Shown piece after piece: positions 56,074 to 64,000 of a stretch of DNA of 64,000 bases. Origin of the DNA: Saccharopolyspora sp. SCSIO 74807. GTDB lineage: Bacteria; Actinomycetota; Actinomycetes; Mycobacteriales; Pseudonocardiaceae. The position numbers and the translations under genes were made by a program. The notes beneath the pieces were generated by a model that worked only from the letters and a program-made list of their open reading frames with translations, was not told where the DNA came from and made no database searches. The DNA lies in NCBI RefSeq assembly GCF_037023755.1, contig NZ_CP146100.1, positions 2,792,501-2,856,500 on the forward strand. Direction: 5' to 3'. The first letter of the stretch is position 1; the number at the start of each line of letters is the position of its first letter.

Positions 56074-56832
56074 GTGTTCACCGAATGGTTCGAGCTGGTT
56101 GTGCTGGTCGTCGTCGGATTCCTCTCCGGCGCGATCAACGCGGTGGCCGGTGGGGGCTCGCTGCTGGTGTTCCCCGCGCTGCTGGCGACCGGGATGCCGC
56201 CGCTGATCGCGAACGTGACGAACTCCGTCGCGCAAGGGCCGGGATTCGTCGGTGCCGCGGTCAGCCAGCGCGCTGATCTGGGCGGAGCGCGGCGGCGCTT
56301 GGTGCTCACCTCGGTCGCGGCCGCGATCGGGTCGGTGATCGGCTGCGTGCTGCTGCTGATCCTGCCCGGTGCGGTCTTCGACGCCGTGGTCCCGGCGCTG
56401 ATCGCGCTGTCGGCGGTGCTGATGGCGTTCCAGAACACGATCCGCCGCTGGCTCGGGCAACCGGCCGAAGGCGGGCCGGACCGCACCTGGGGGCTCACGA
56501 TCGGGATCTTCCTGGCCTCGATCTACGGCGGCTACTTCGGCGGCGCGCGCAGCGTCATCTTCATCGCCGTGCTGGTGCTCGCGGTGAACGACTCGATGCG
56601 GCGGCTCAACGCGTTGAAGAGCTGGCTCGGGCTGATCGGCAGCGCGGTGACCTTCGCGGTGTACGCGCTGATCGCGCCGGTCGACTGGATCGCGGTGCTG
56701 ACGCTGGTGCCCACCACGGTCCTCGGCGGCTTCGCGGGCGGCAAGATCGCCCAGCGGCTGCCCGCGACCCTGCTGCGCTACGTCGTAGTGGTCATCGCCG
56801 CAGGCGTCGCCGTCTACATGGTCCTGGACTAA
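56074..56832 (+). CDS. TSUP-family (TauE/SafE) permease
   Basis: A 252-residue membrane protein with about eight hydrophobic helices. FLSGAINAVAGGGSLLVFPALLATG, partly quoted as GAINAVAGGGSLLVFPALL, is the family motif, and a second repeat includes GGYFGGARSV. TSUP proteins move sulphite, sulphoacetate or other organic anions. GTG 56074 is the start. It stands alone, divergent from the SPFH gene. Confidence 0.9.
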   Translation: MFTEWFELVVLVVVGFLSGAINAVAGGGSLLVFPALLATGMPPLIANVTNSVAQGPGFVGAAVSQRADLGGARRRLVLTSVAAAIGSVIGCVLLLILPGAVFDAVVPALIALSAVLMAFQNTIRRWLGQPAEGGPDRTWGLTIGIFLASIYGGYFGGARSVIFIAVLVLAVNDSMRRLNALKSWLGLIGSAVTFAVYALIAPVDWIAVLTLVPTTVLGGFAGGKIAQRLPATLLRYVVVVIAAGVAVYMVLD

Positions 56833-56869
56833 GCCCGCCCGACACGCCCGCGCACCCGCCGATTCCCTG

Positions 56870-56920
56870 GAGTGCACGACCTGTTCGCCCGAATCAGTCG
56901 GACCAACAGGCCGTTCACCC
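56870..56920. repeat. 51-bp palindromic repeat, copy 8
   Basis: Arms 56870-56890 and 56900-56920, loop GAATCAGTC. It is in the convergent gap, 38 nt after the permease stop and 15 nt from the bcp stop. It is the most diverged copy. Confidence 0.88.
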
Positions 56921-56934
56921 GGAAATGCGGGGAG

Positions 56935-57408
56935 TCAGACGCCGAGGTCCTTGCGGAGGCGGTCGACGTGGCCGGTGGCCTTGACGTTGTAGAGCGCCTT
57001 GGCGATCTTGCCATCGGGGTCCACCACGAACGTCGAGCGGATCACGCCCTGCACGACCTTGCCGTAGTTGTTCTTCTCCCCGAACGCGCCCCACTCGGCC
57101 ATCACCGATTTGTCCACATCGGACAGCAGCGGGAACGTGAGCCCTTCGGCGTCCCGGAACTTCGCCAGCTTCTCCGGCTTGTCCGGGGAGATCCCGACCA
57201 CGTCGAAACCGGCATCGCTAAGGGGCGCCAGGCTGTCCCGGAAGTCGCAGGCCTCCTTGGTGCAGCCCGGCGTACTCGCCGCCGGGTAGAAGTACACCAC
57301 CAGGGACCGGCCGCGGTAGTCGGCCAGCGCCACGGTCTTGCCGTCGGCGTCGGGCAGGGAGAACTCCGGCGCGGTGTCACCCGCCTCAAGTCGTTGCTGT
57401 TCGCTCAT
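56935..57408 (-). CDS. bcp: Thioredoxin-dependent peroxiredoxin (BCP/PrxQ type)
   Basis: A 157-residue peroxidase with peroxidatic Cys 49 and resolving Cys 54 in TPGCTKEAC. FSLPDADGKTVAL begins the fold. It reduces hydroperoxides with thioredoxin. The start is ATG 57408. It is monocistronic. Confidence 0.95.
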   Translation of the reverse strand: MSEQQRLEAGDTAPEFSLPDADGKTVALADYRGRSLVVYFYPAASTPGCTKEACDFRDSLAPLSDAGFDVVGISPDKPEKLAKFRDAEGLTFPLLSDVDKSVMAEWGAFGEKNNYGKVVQGVIRSTFVVDPDGKIAKALYNVKATGHVDRLRKDLGV

Positions 57409-57466
57409 GCCCTCGACGCTAGGGGCTGTTCAGTGAGCGGTTTGCGTAGGGGGCAGGTAGCGGAAC

Positions 57467-57564
57467 CTCAGACGCCTTCTGGCTCCGGGATCTCATCCTG
57501 AAGTAGCTCCCTACTCGGCGTCTTCATAGGTCCGGGCCGCTGTCCTCGCCAGAAGACGTCTGAG
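57467..57564. repeat. Inverted repeat with 16-bp arms
   Basis: CTCAGACGCCTTCTGG at 57467-57482 and CCAGAAGACGTCTGAG at 57549-57564 pair with one mismatch, enclosing 66 nt. No coding frame fits between. It could be a decayed miniature element or a structured transcript. Confidence 0.6.
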
Positions 57565-57666
57565 AACCCGCCGGTGGTCCGGCTGAGTCCTCGGACGCCG
57601 CAAGCGGCTGCCGCCGCTTCTTGAAGCAGAACCAAAGTGCACCGGCGCACGCCGCCCGCGGGCACG

Positions 57667-57834
57667 TCAGCGCAGTCGCGCCCCGACATCTTCGGGCGCG
57701 GTGGGGCCGACGGTGCTCACCGCCACCTTCGGCTCGTCCCGTTCACTGGATGCGATGAACCCACCGACGAAAAGTCCGGCCACGGCCGAGATCGTGACGG
57801 ACAGCGCGCAAACGGTGTAGAGGCGCAGGTTCAC
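57667..57834 (-). CDS. 55-residue single-pass membrane peptide
   Basis: GTG 57834 is preceded by GGAAGGAAGACGCG (AAGGA 6-7 nt away). The peptide reads a basic start (NLRLYTVCA), one hydrophobic helix (SVTISAVAGLFVGGFIA), then a charged, acidic tail ending in GARLR. It is too short for most gene callers. Divergent from the pyruvate-oxidase-type gene. Function is unknown; a regulator of a membrane enzyme is possible. Confidence 0.6.
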   Translation of the reverse strand: MNLRLYTVCALSVTISAVAGLFVGGFIASSERDEPKVAVSTVGPTAPEDVGARLR

Positions 57835-58007
57835 CGCGTCTTCCTTCCGGGAGCAGGGGCACGTCGACGAAGAAGTGATCGCCGGTGGCCGCGCGGACGT
57901 TACCGCCGCGTGCTGGGGCCCGCCCGGCCGAGCAGTGTTGCGGGGTCGGTGCGCTGCGCGTACACGGAGTGGCGGAACGTGTCGTAGCCCAGTCAGCGGG
58001 AGCAGCT

Positions 58008-59741
58008 ATGCCGACCGTCGCAGACCAGTTCGTCGAAGTCCTCGTGCAAGCCGGGGTGCAGCGGATCTACGGGATCGTGGGCGACAGCCTCAACCCGGTC
58101 GTGGACGCGGTGCGGCGCACCGAAGGCATCGAGTGGGTGCACGTCCGGCACGAGGAGACCGCCGCGTTCGCCGCCGGAGCGGAAGCCCAGGTCACCGGGC
58201 GCCTGGCGGTGTGCGCGGGCAGTTGCGGGCCGGGCAACCTGCACCTGATCAACGGGCTCTACGACGCGCACCGCAGCGGCGCGCCGGTGCTGGCGCTGGC
58301 CTCGCACATCCCGTCCGAGCAGATCGGCACCGGCTTCTTCCAGGAGACTCACCCGGAGAAGCTGTTCGGCGAGTGCAGCCACTTCTGCGAGCTGATGTCC
58401 CAGCCGGAGCAGATGCCGCGGCTGCTGCGCAGCGCCATCCAGACCGCTGCCGGACGCCGCGGGGTGTCGGTGCTGGTGCTGCCCGGCGACATCGCGCACA
58501 AACCCGCCGCGCGGCCCACCGGTTCCGGCGTCGTGCACTCCGAGCCGCCGACCGTCGTGCCGTCACCTGCGCAGGTCGAGCGGTTGGCGGAGTCGCTGAA
58601 CTCGGCCGAGCGCGTGATGTTGTTCTGCGGCGCGGGCAGCCGCGGCGCGCACCGCGAGGTCATGGAGCTGGCGGGCAAGCTCAACGCCCCGGTCGGGCAC
58701 GCGCTGCGCGGCAAGGAGTGGATCCAGTTCGACAACCCCTACGACGTGGGCATGAGCGGGCTGCTCGGCTACGGCGCGTGCCAGGAGGCGATGGGCAAGG
58801 CCGACCGGCTGGTGCTGCTGGGCACCGACTTCCCGTACGACAACTTCCTCCCGCAGGCCAACACCGTCCAGGTCGACATCGAACCGGCGCACCTGGGCAG
58901 GCGCACCGTGCTGGACCTGGCGGTGCAGGGCGACGTGCGCGAGACGGTGCGCGCGGTGCTGCCGCAGCTGCGGCAGAAGTCCGACCGCGGCTATCTGGAC
59001 CGGATGCTGCGCTCGCACGCCGAGCAGCTCGAACGGGTCGTGGACGCCTACACCACCAACGTCGAGAACCAGGTGCCGATCCACCCCGAGTACGTCGCCG
59101 ACGTGCTCGACGACCTGGCCGCGGACGACGCGGTGTTCACAGTGGACACCGGGATGGCGAACGTGTGGGCGGCCCGGTACGTCACGCCGAACGGCCGCCG
59201 CCGGGTGCTTGGCTCGTTCGTGCACGGCTCGATGGCCAACGCGCTGCCGCAGGCGATCGGCGCGCAGCTGGTCGACCCGCGGCGGCAGGTGGTGGCGATG
59301 GCGGGCGACGGCGGGTTGTCCATGCTGCTCGGCGACATGCTCACGTTGCGCTCGCGCGGGTTGCCGGTGAAGGCCGTGGTGTTCAACAACTCCTCGCTGG
59401 GCATGGTGAAGCTGGAGATGCTGGTGGACGGTCTGCCGGACTTCGGCACCGACTACGACGCGACGGATTTCGCCGCGGTGGCCGCCGCTGCGGGAATTCA
59501 CTCGGTGCGGGTGGAGAAGCCCGGCGAGGTGCGCGATGGGCTGGCCGAGGTGCTGGCGTACCGAGGTCCCGCGTTGCTGGACGTGGTCACCGACCCGAAC
59601 GCGCTGTCCATCCCGCCGCGGATCACCGGCACGCAGGTGAAGGGGTTCGCGCTGGCGGTGAGCCGCACGGTGCTCTCCGGCGGGGTCGGCAAGATGGTGC
59701 AGCTGGCGCGCAGCAACCTGCGCAACATCCCCGGGCGCTGA
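58008..59741 (+). CDS. poxB: Thiamine-pyrophosphate enzyme, pyruvate dehydrogenase (quinone)-like
   Basis: A 577-residue enzyme of the TPP/acetolactate synthase family. GIVGDSLNP and catalytic Glu in HEETAAF (about residue 49-50) are at the N-terminus; the TPP-binding segment is GDGGLSMLLGDMLTLRSR, partly quoted as GDGGLSMLLGDM, with NNSSLGM. It resembles PoxB, which decarboxylates pyruvate to acetate with FAD and quinone. A final membrane-binding tail like that of E. coli PoxB is not obvious. GGGAG precedes the ATG at 58008. Confidence 0.88.
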   Translation: MPTVADQFVEVLVQAGVQRIYGIVGDSLNPVVDAVRRTEGIEWVHVRHEETAAFAAGAEAQVTGRLAVCAGSCGPGNLHLINGLYDAHRSGAPVLALASHIPSEQIGTGFFQETHPEKLFGECSHFCELMSQPEQMPRLLRSAIQTAAGRRGVSVLVLPGDIAHKPAARPTGSGVVHSEPPTVVPSPAQVERLAESLNSAERVMLFCGAGSRGAHREVMELAGKLNAPVGHALRGKEWIQFDNPYDVGMSGLLGYGACQEAMGKADRLVLLGTDFPYDNFLPQANTVQVDIEPAHLGRRTVLDLAVQGDVRETVRAVLPQLRQKSDRGYLDRMLRSHAEQLERVVDAYTTNVENQVPIHPEYVADVLDDLAADDAVFTVDTGMANVWAARYVTPNGRRRVLGSFVHGSMANALPQAIGAQLVDPRRQVVAMAGDGGLSMLLGDMLTLRSRGLPVKAVVFNNSSLGMVKLEMLVDGLPDFGTDYDATDFAAVAAAAGIHSVRVEKPGEVRDGLAEVLAYRGPALLDVVTDPNALSIPPRITGTQVKGFALAVSRTVLSGGVGKMVQLARSNLRNIPGR

Positions 59742-60037
59742 GCGTTCACGCTGCTCGGTTATGTCGAAATTCGATCATTCGCGTCGATCATTGCTCAGCG
59801 TAAGCTTGTTGAGGTCTTGTTCCGGCTGCTCGCCCGGTCGGCCGCGAGTCGGCCGGAACGCCGCCGAGAGCATCGATCAGCCCGCGTGCCAACGAAAAGC
59901 CGCGGCTCGGGCGCGGCGGTCAGCGGCAGCGGACTGCGCATCCCGCGAGCTACGCGGCAACCGGCAGCCGCTGCCTGCTCACCTTGTCCGGGTGATGCGG
60001 TGGTGACTCGCTGTGGGCAGAGGTGGACACTGTTTTC
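59742..60037. promoter_or_regulatory. Upstream region of the HTH-DUF397 pair
   Basis: About 296 nt. A direct repeat TCGATCATT occurs at 59771 and 59784, a 13-nt period, and may be a regulator site. No gene is supported. Confidence 0.4.
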
Positions 60038-60886
60038 ATGACAGTGAGTCCCACGGTGCGTCGCCGACGCCTCGCCGCGGAGCTGCGCACGCTCCGGGCA
60101 CGGGCGGAGGTGACCCAGCAGCAGGCCGCCGCGCACCTCGGTTGCACCCAGGCCAAGATCGGCCGGTTCGAAACCGCGAAGCGTTCCCCCTCGATCGGCG
60201 ACGTGAGCGCGTTGCTGGACTTCTACGCCATCACCGGCGCCGAGCGCGAGCACCTGATCAACCTGGCCCGCGATGCCCGCAAGCGCGGCTGGTGGCACTC
60301 CTACAGCGACGTGCTGCCGGAGTGGTACGAGACCTACGTCGGCCTGGAGGCCGAGGCCTCCTCGATGCACACCTACGAGTCGGAGGCGATCCCCGGCCTG
60401 CTGCAAACCGAGGAATACGCCTACGCCATCACCAAATCCACCCTGATCCGCGCGCACGAACCGGAGATCACCCGCCGGGTGGAGCTGCGGATGCAACGGC
60501 AGGACCGGATCACCGGCTCCCAGCCCTTGGACTTGTGGGCGGTGATCGGGGAAGCCGCGCTGCGCCGCGTGGTCGGCGGTACCGACGTGCTGCGCAAGCA
60601 GCTGGAGCACCTGCTCAAGCTCTCCGAGCTGCCGAACGTGACGGTGCAGGTCATGCCGCTGGAGGTGGGCGCGCATCCGGCGCAGGCGGGTCCTTTCGTC
60701 ATCCTGCGCTACTCCAATCACATCGATCCGGATGTGGTCTATTTGGAAACCCACGTCGGTGGCCTTTACCTCGAACGGGATAACGAGCTGTTGAAGTACG
60801 CGACGATGATGGACCATCTACGCGCACATGCGATCAACCCGGAAGGGTCTGGTCAGCTGATTCAGGAGCGCATAGGAGAGCTGTAG
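60038..60886 (+). CDS. Scr1-family XRE-type HTH regulator (DUF5753)
   Basis: A 282-residue regulator. The HTH is LRARAEVTQQQAAAHLGCTQAKIGRFETAKR, partly quoted as TQQQAAAHLGCTQAKIGRFE, and the DUF5753 domain includes YESEAIPGLLQTEEYAYA, WAVIGEAALRRVVGG and a C-terminal VVYLETHVGGLYLE. Such proteins pair with DUF397 partners and govern development or antibiotics in actinomycetes. ATG 60038 is taken; GTG 60023 is also possible. DUF397 follows with no gap. Confidence 0.9.
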   Translation: MTVSPTVRRRRLAAELRTLRARAEVTQQQAAAHLGCTQAKIGRFETAKRSPSIGDVSALLDFYAITGAEREHLINLARDARKRGWWHSYSDVLPEWYETYVGLEAEASSMHTYESEAIPGLLQTEEYAYAITKSTLIRAHEPEITRRVELRMQRQDRITGSQPLDLWAVIGEAALRRVVGGTDVLRKQLEHLLKLSELPNVTVQVMPLEVGAHPAQAGPFVILRYSNHIDPDVVYLETHVGGLYLERDNELLKYATMMDHLRAHAINPEGSGQLIQERIGEL

Positions 60887-61078
60887 ATGGAATACGTCAC
60901 GGGTTGGCGTACGAGCAGCCGCACCTCGCATCAAGGGCAGTGCGTGGAGGTCGGATTCGGGACCGGGCGCGTGGGCGTCCGGGACACCAAGAACCGGCCG
61001 GGCGGCTACTTCACCGTCACACCCGCGCAGTGGGCGGGCTTCGTCCAGCGCATCAAGCGCGGCGAGTTCGACCGCTGA
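60887..61078 (+). CDS. DUF397 domain protein
   Basis: A 63-residue DUF397 protein: WRTSSRTSHQGQCVEVGF, VGVRDTKN, and WAGFVQRIKRGEFDR. The ATG directly follows the regulator stop (TAGATG), with GGAGAG upstream. It is likely the partner of the Scr1-type regulator. Unlike the copy at 9670, its regulator is intact. Confidence 0.92.
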   Translation: MEYVTGWRTSSRTSHQGQCVEVGFGTGRVGVRDTKNRPGGYFTVTPAQWAGFVQRIKRGEFDR

Positions 61079-61298
61079 TCCCGTAGCGCGCGCCCGAGGC
61101 ATCGGAGTTCCCGGCGCGCCGGAATCCACCAGATCCGGGCGGGTCGCCAGATCCGCACCCGCTCGGCCGGCATTATCCGATCTGGATTATTCCGCTGTTG
61201 ATCACCGGAAAATGCTCCGATCCGGGGCTTGATCACGGGTGCTCGGCGCAAATACTGCGAATTGCGTCTCACCCGGATGGCCGCGGCGGCGGACCGCA

Positions 61299-62777
61299 TT
61301 AATCCTCCGGGTGGCTGGGTTCGAGGAACGGGGCGACCAGTCCCGGAACGGTCTGCTCGGCGAACTCCAGACCCGCTCCTGCCGCCACGTCCGGCACCGT
61401 GCAGCGGCCCGTCCCGGCCGCGGTCGTGGCGACGACGTCCAGCAGTCCGGCGCGGCGCTGGAACAACGACTGCTCGAAGCGCCAGCCGATGATCCCGCTG
61501 CGCTGCAGCGCCACCGTTCTCCGCAGCCCGCTTCCCCGCCGCGCCAGTAGAAACCGACCGTGCAGCCGGTGCCCGAGGTTGCGGTAGGCGTCGACGGCGA
61601 ACGCGGCCGCGACCGCGACGCTCAGCGCGGCCACCACTACCGCTAGCCACCAGGGGATCCAGCCGAGCGCGGCGGCGGTGATCACGAAGGCTGCGAACGG
61701 TGCGGCGCTGAGCGATCCCCAGGTGAGCCGCCGCCGCAGCGCGGCACGCGGATGCGGGCGGAACTCGCCGGTGGAGGGGAATTCCGGTTCCCCCGATTCC
61801 GGTTCCCGCAGCACCGCCGCGGCCACTCGCATGGCCTGCGCGCGAGGTGCCGGTGGCAGCAGCGTCTTCGCGTCCGGCTGGTTCTTGCCGTCGGCCTGCT
61901 CGCTGAGCCCGGTGGCGATCGCGTTCGTGCGCGCGCCGCCGGTCCAGCGCAGCAGCAGCGGCTCGGCGACCTCCACGCCGCGAAGTCGTTGCTCCTCAAG
62001 GGAAATCGAGCGCCGGGTCAGCAACCCGCGCCGCACCCGCAGCGTGCCGGAGTCCTCCCGGGTGAGCGTGAAGTCCCACCAGAGCTCCAGCGACAGCAGG
62101 AAAGCCCCGAGCACACCGGTCAGCAGCACCGCCGCGACCGGCACCCCGATGCCCGCCCACAGCGGCACCGACCGGAACAGCTCGCCGATTTCCCCGTACA
62201 GCCCGAACTTCTGCAACACGTCCGAGAGCGAACCGAACGCGGAGGCGATCGCGCCCCACACCGCCAGCATCATCGACAGCGTCACCGCGGAATACAGCAG
62301 CCAGGCGGGATTCAGCCGCGCCAGCGGAGCATCCTGACCGTCCGAAGTGGACGGAAGTAGGTCGGTGCGGATCCGGTCGGCTTCGCCGCGCGCGACCGCG
62401 TCCAGCTTGAACTCGTCCGCTCCTTGCGCCCCGGTGCCGATCTTGACCACGGCGAGCCCGAGCAGGCGGTGCACCGGATCGGCGGTCAGGTCCACGCTGC
62501 GGATGCGCTCGCGCGGCAGCGAGCGGTGGTTGCGCGAAACCACTCCGCTGCGCAGTTCGACCCGCTCGTCGGTGATCCGGTAGCTGGTCGCGTACCACTC
62601 GAGCGCCCGGGACAGCACCAGCAGCGCCGCGATCGCCGAATACACCTGGGCGACGTTGCGCACCGCGTCCGCTCCCGCTCCGGCGATCAGCATCACCGCG
62701 ATGGTCGGCACGATCGGCGCCAGCACCAGGATGGCCAGCGCGGCCACGATCCGGCCGTCCAGCTTCTGCCAGCTCAT
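61299..62777 (-). CDS. Bacterial PH-domain membrane protein (YdbT-like)
   Basis: A 492-residue membrane protein with repeated units of two hydrophobic helices and a PH-like domain. The repeated motif is the R-x-G-x-L/V-x-R-x2-S-x3-RI/RLRGV type seen in ELRSGVVSRNHRSLPRERIRSV and RVRRGLLTRRSISLEEQRLR, partly quoted as RRGLLTRRSISLEEQRLRGV. B. subtilis YdbT is the relative; with YdbS it helps tolerance of membrane-active compounds. GAGGAG precedes the ATG at 62777, which overlaps the upstream stop by 4 nt. Confidence 0.85.
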   Translation of the reverse strand: MSWQKLDGRIVAALAILVLAPIVPTIAVMLIAGAGADAVRNVAQVYSAIAALLVLSRALEWYATSYRITDERVELRSGVVSRNHRSLPRERIRSVDLTADPVHRLLGLAVVKIGTGAQGADEFKLDAVARGEADRIRTDLLPSTSDGQDAPLARLNPAWLLYSAVTLSMMLAVWGAIASAFGSLSDVLQKFGLYGEIGELFRSVPLWAGIGVPVAAVLLTGVLGAFLLSLELWWDFTLTREDSGTLRVRRGLLTRRSISLEEQRLRGVEVAEPLLLRWTGGARTNAIATGLSEQADGKNQPDAKTLLPPAPRAQAMRVAAAVLREPESGEPEFPSTGEFRPHPRAALRRRLTWGSLSAAPFAAFVITAAALGWIPWWLAVVVAALSVAVAAAFAVDAYRNLGHRLHGRFLLARRGSGLRRTVALQRSGIIGWRFEQSLFQRRAGLLDVVATTAAGTGRCTVPDVAAGAGLEFAEQTVPGLVAPFLEPSHPED

Positions 62778-63280
62778 GTCGCGTCTCCTCGCGCGGCCTG
62801 GGTCTTCGTGGTGAGCCGGGTGACCAGCTCGGCGGCAACGTGCTGGTCGAGCGCGTCGATGCGCAACGGCCCGGCCGCGGATGCGGTGGTCACGGTGACG
62901 CTGGAGAGCCCGAACAGGCGCTGCACCGGCCCGCGCACGGTGTCCACGGTCTGGATCCGCGACATCGGCGCGATCCGCCACTCCTGGCGCAGCCAGCCCG
63001 CCGCGGTGTAGACGGCTTCGTCGGTGGTTTCCCAGCGGTGCACCCGGTAACTCCACTGCGGTCGCACCACCACGTACGGCAGTGCGACAACTGCGACGAC
63101 AGCGAGCCCGAGCAGCAGCCACGGCCTGGCCGGAGCGATCAGGGCCGCCAGCACGCCGAGCGCGCCGAGCAGCGGCACGGCCACGACCAAGGCTTGCACC
63201 GTCCACCAGCCGATGGAGCGGCGGTCGACCGGGTTGCGGGGCGGGCGCAGCCGCACCCCGCCTTCCTCCGCTGTGGACAC
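62774..63280 (-). CDS. Bacterial PH-domain membrane protein (YdbS-like)
   Basis: A 168-residue protein with two hydrophobic helices and a single PH unit ending in RIQTVDTVRGPVQRLFGLSSV, partly quoted as RIQTVDTVRGPVQRLFGL. GTG 63280 has GGAG 7 nt upstream; a TTG at 63301 is in frame but less likely. It is the YdbS-like partner of the following gene, encoded in one operon with 4-nt overlap. Confidence 0.85.
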   Translation of the reverse strand: MSTAEEGGVRLRPPRNPVDRRSIGWWTVQALVVAVPLLGALGVLAALIAPARPWLLLGLAVVAVVALPYVVVRPQWSYRVHRWETTDEAVYTAAGWLRQEWRIAPMSRIQTVDTVRGPVQRLFGLSSVTVTTASAAGPLRIDALDQHVAAELVTRLTTKTQAARGDAT

Positions 63281-63293
63281 TCGATTTCTCCGA

Positions 63294-64000
63294 TCAGGCA
63301 AGGCTTCGCACCTGTTCCCAGACTTGCGGCCAGGGTTGTTCGCGGCCGGTGAGCAGCCACACCGGGATGTCGCCGCCGCGGACCAGCCGCGTCTGCGCGA
63401 ACAGCGGCCGCCACTCGTCGACCTCCTTGCCTACCAGCAGGATGTTGTCCGCCTGCGGCCCGGGAGGCCCGAAGAACCCGTAGCCGCGGTGCGCGCTGCG
63501 CGCCAGCGGCAGGCCGGACTCGGCGGAGTGCGCGTCGAGCATCGCAGCGGGCACGTAGCTGCCGGTGACCAGTGCGGTCCGTTCCCGGACCCCGGCGGGA
63601 AGCGCTCGGTACTCGGCCGCGGTGTACTCGGTGATGGTGCGGTCCAGTGGTTTGGCGGGATCTCCCATGGCGACCGTGGACAGCCAGACCATCCCGCCCG
63701 CGGTGAGCACGGCGGCCACGCCGACCGGCCAGCGCACCCAGCTCCAGTTCCGGGCCCAGCTCCAGTTCCGGGACGAGTGCGCGGCCTTCGCCTCGCGTCG
63801 CCGTTGCAGGCCGACCGCTCCGGCCGCCACGAGGACTCCGTACATGCCGATCAGGTAGTACGGCCGCCCGCTGGTGACGACGTAGAACACGTACTGCACG
63901 AGGAAAGCGGCCGCGATGAACCGGTAAGGCCGCATGTCCTTGCCGAACAACATCCGCCCGATGCCGCAGAGCAGCAGCGGCACGCCGAGCACACCGGCGG
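63294..64000 (-). CDS. Polytopic membrane protein, glycosyltransferase 39-like, cut by window edge
   Basis: The C-terminal 235 or so residues of a membrane protein: several helices (FIAAAFLVQYVFYVVTSGRP, VAAVLTAGGMVWL) and an extracytoplasmic domain rich in Arg and Pro. The style matches the C-termini of ArnT/PMT-like glycosyltransferases, with YYLIGMYGVLVAAGA after a GRPYY turn. The N-terminus with catalytic acids is outside. Its stop lies 13 nt before the GTG start of the YdbS-like gene, so they may share an operon. Confidence 0.65.
   Translation of the reverse strand, partial: AGVLGVPLLLCGIGRMLFGKDMRPYRFIAAAFLVQYVFYVVTSGRPYYLIGMYGVLVAAGAVGLQRRREAKAAHSSRNWSWARNWSWVRWPVGVAAVLTAGGMVWLSTVAMGDPAKPLDRTITEYTAAEYRALPAGVRERTALVTGSYVPAAMLDAHSAESGLPLARSAHRGYGFFGPPGPQADNILLVGKEVDEWRPLFAQTRLVRGGDIPVWLLTGREQPWPQVWEQVRSLA
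63737..63772. repeat. 18-bp perfect tandem duplication within the membrane protein gene
   Basis: CCCAGCTCCAGTTCCGGG occurs twice in direct succession, encoding RNWSWA and RNWSWV in frame in the cytoplasmic or loop segment. It adds two Trp-rich repeats without breaking the frame. Confidence 0.8.

Noticed and set aside
57468-57689. 73-codon leftward frame in the gap after bcp
   Set aside because: It crosses the inverted repeat, has no ribosome site, and overlaps the start of the better-supported 55-residue membrane peptide region.
61079-61298. Possible tRNA or small gene in the AT-richer gap
   Set aside because: No cloverleaf or T-loop consensus and no supported frame were found; it is only a low-GC intergenic stretch.

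Overview
This window looks like chromosomal DNA from a filamentous actinomycete of the Pseudonocardiales (Saccharopolyspora or Amycolatopsis type). The evidence is the very high GC content, frequent GTG and TTG starts, stop/start overlaps, HTH plus DUF397 gene pairs, F420-type enzymes, and long blocks whose gene order matches Mycobacterium tuberculosis. No rRNA, tRNA, CRISPR array, intact insertion sequence or phage gene was seen. The placement is inferred from gene content only.

Layout. 0-4.4 kb: a cut TetR regulator, a carboxymuconolactone decarboxylase-like protein, a deazaflavin-type oxidoreductase, a P450, CYP51 and its 3Fe-4S ferredoxin. 4.6-8.2 kb: dnaE. 8.7-11.1 kb: an eroded HTH regulator with an orphan DUF397 gene, a lone ABC ATPase and a hypothetical gene. 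11.3-20.9 kb: two ketosteroid-dehydrogenase-like flavoproteins, a TetR regulator, a luciferase-like oxidoreductase, an NTF2-like protein, an aldehyde dehydrogenase, two SDRs and a hydroxyisobutyrate-type dehydrogenase. Together with 0-4.4 kb this resembles the mycobacterial cyp51 neighbourhood (Rv0763c-Rv0771) and suggests oxidation of a sterol, terpenoid or other alicyclic compound. 21.2-22.3 kb: two paralogous small secreted peptides. 22.3-26.6 kb: a biotin ECF transporter operon (bioY, acyl-AMP ligase, thiolase, bioM, bioN). 26.8-30.5 kb: a small PH/GRAM-like protein, a DUF3800 protein and a DinG helicase.

30.6-39.0 kb is the most unusual region, a compact cyclitol-type biosynthetic island. 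It has a TetR repressor with a perfect operator, an SDR, a probably bicovalent FAD oxidase, a sugar-phosphate cyclase resembling 2-epi-5-epi-valiolone synthase, a VOC protein of the kind that epimerises valiolone, a tandem cupin, two single cupins and a caffeoyl-CoA-type O-methyltransferase. It separates dinG from pncB, which are neighbours in M. tuberculosis. No aminotransferase, ATP-grasp ligase, kinase or glycosyltransferase is present, so an oxidised, O-methylated C7 cyclitol (gadusol-like) is a reasonable but unproven product.

39.0-52.5 kb is a housekeeping block parallel to Rv1330c-Rv1341: pncA, pncB, clpS, a DUF2017 gene, a P1 peptidase, mec, cysO, cysM, rhomboid, murI, an MBL phosphodiesterase, rph and rdgB. 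Extra genes in it are a TetR/FMN-protein/reductase cassette, an SMP-30-like gene and an orphan Imm1 gene. 52.6-64 kb carries a YdjG/YdjI-like zinc-ribbon plus SPFH module, a TSUP permease, bcp, a 55-residue membrane peptide, a pyruvate-oxidase-type enzyme, an intact HTH plus DUF397 pair, two bacterial PH-domain membrane proteins and a cut membrane protein.

Scattered through the window, always next to gene 3' ends, are eight copies of a 51-bp palindromic element with fixed 21-9-21 geometry, often in pairs. It is a REP-like family that none of the genes explains.
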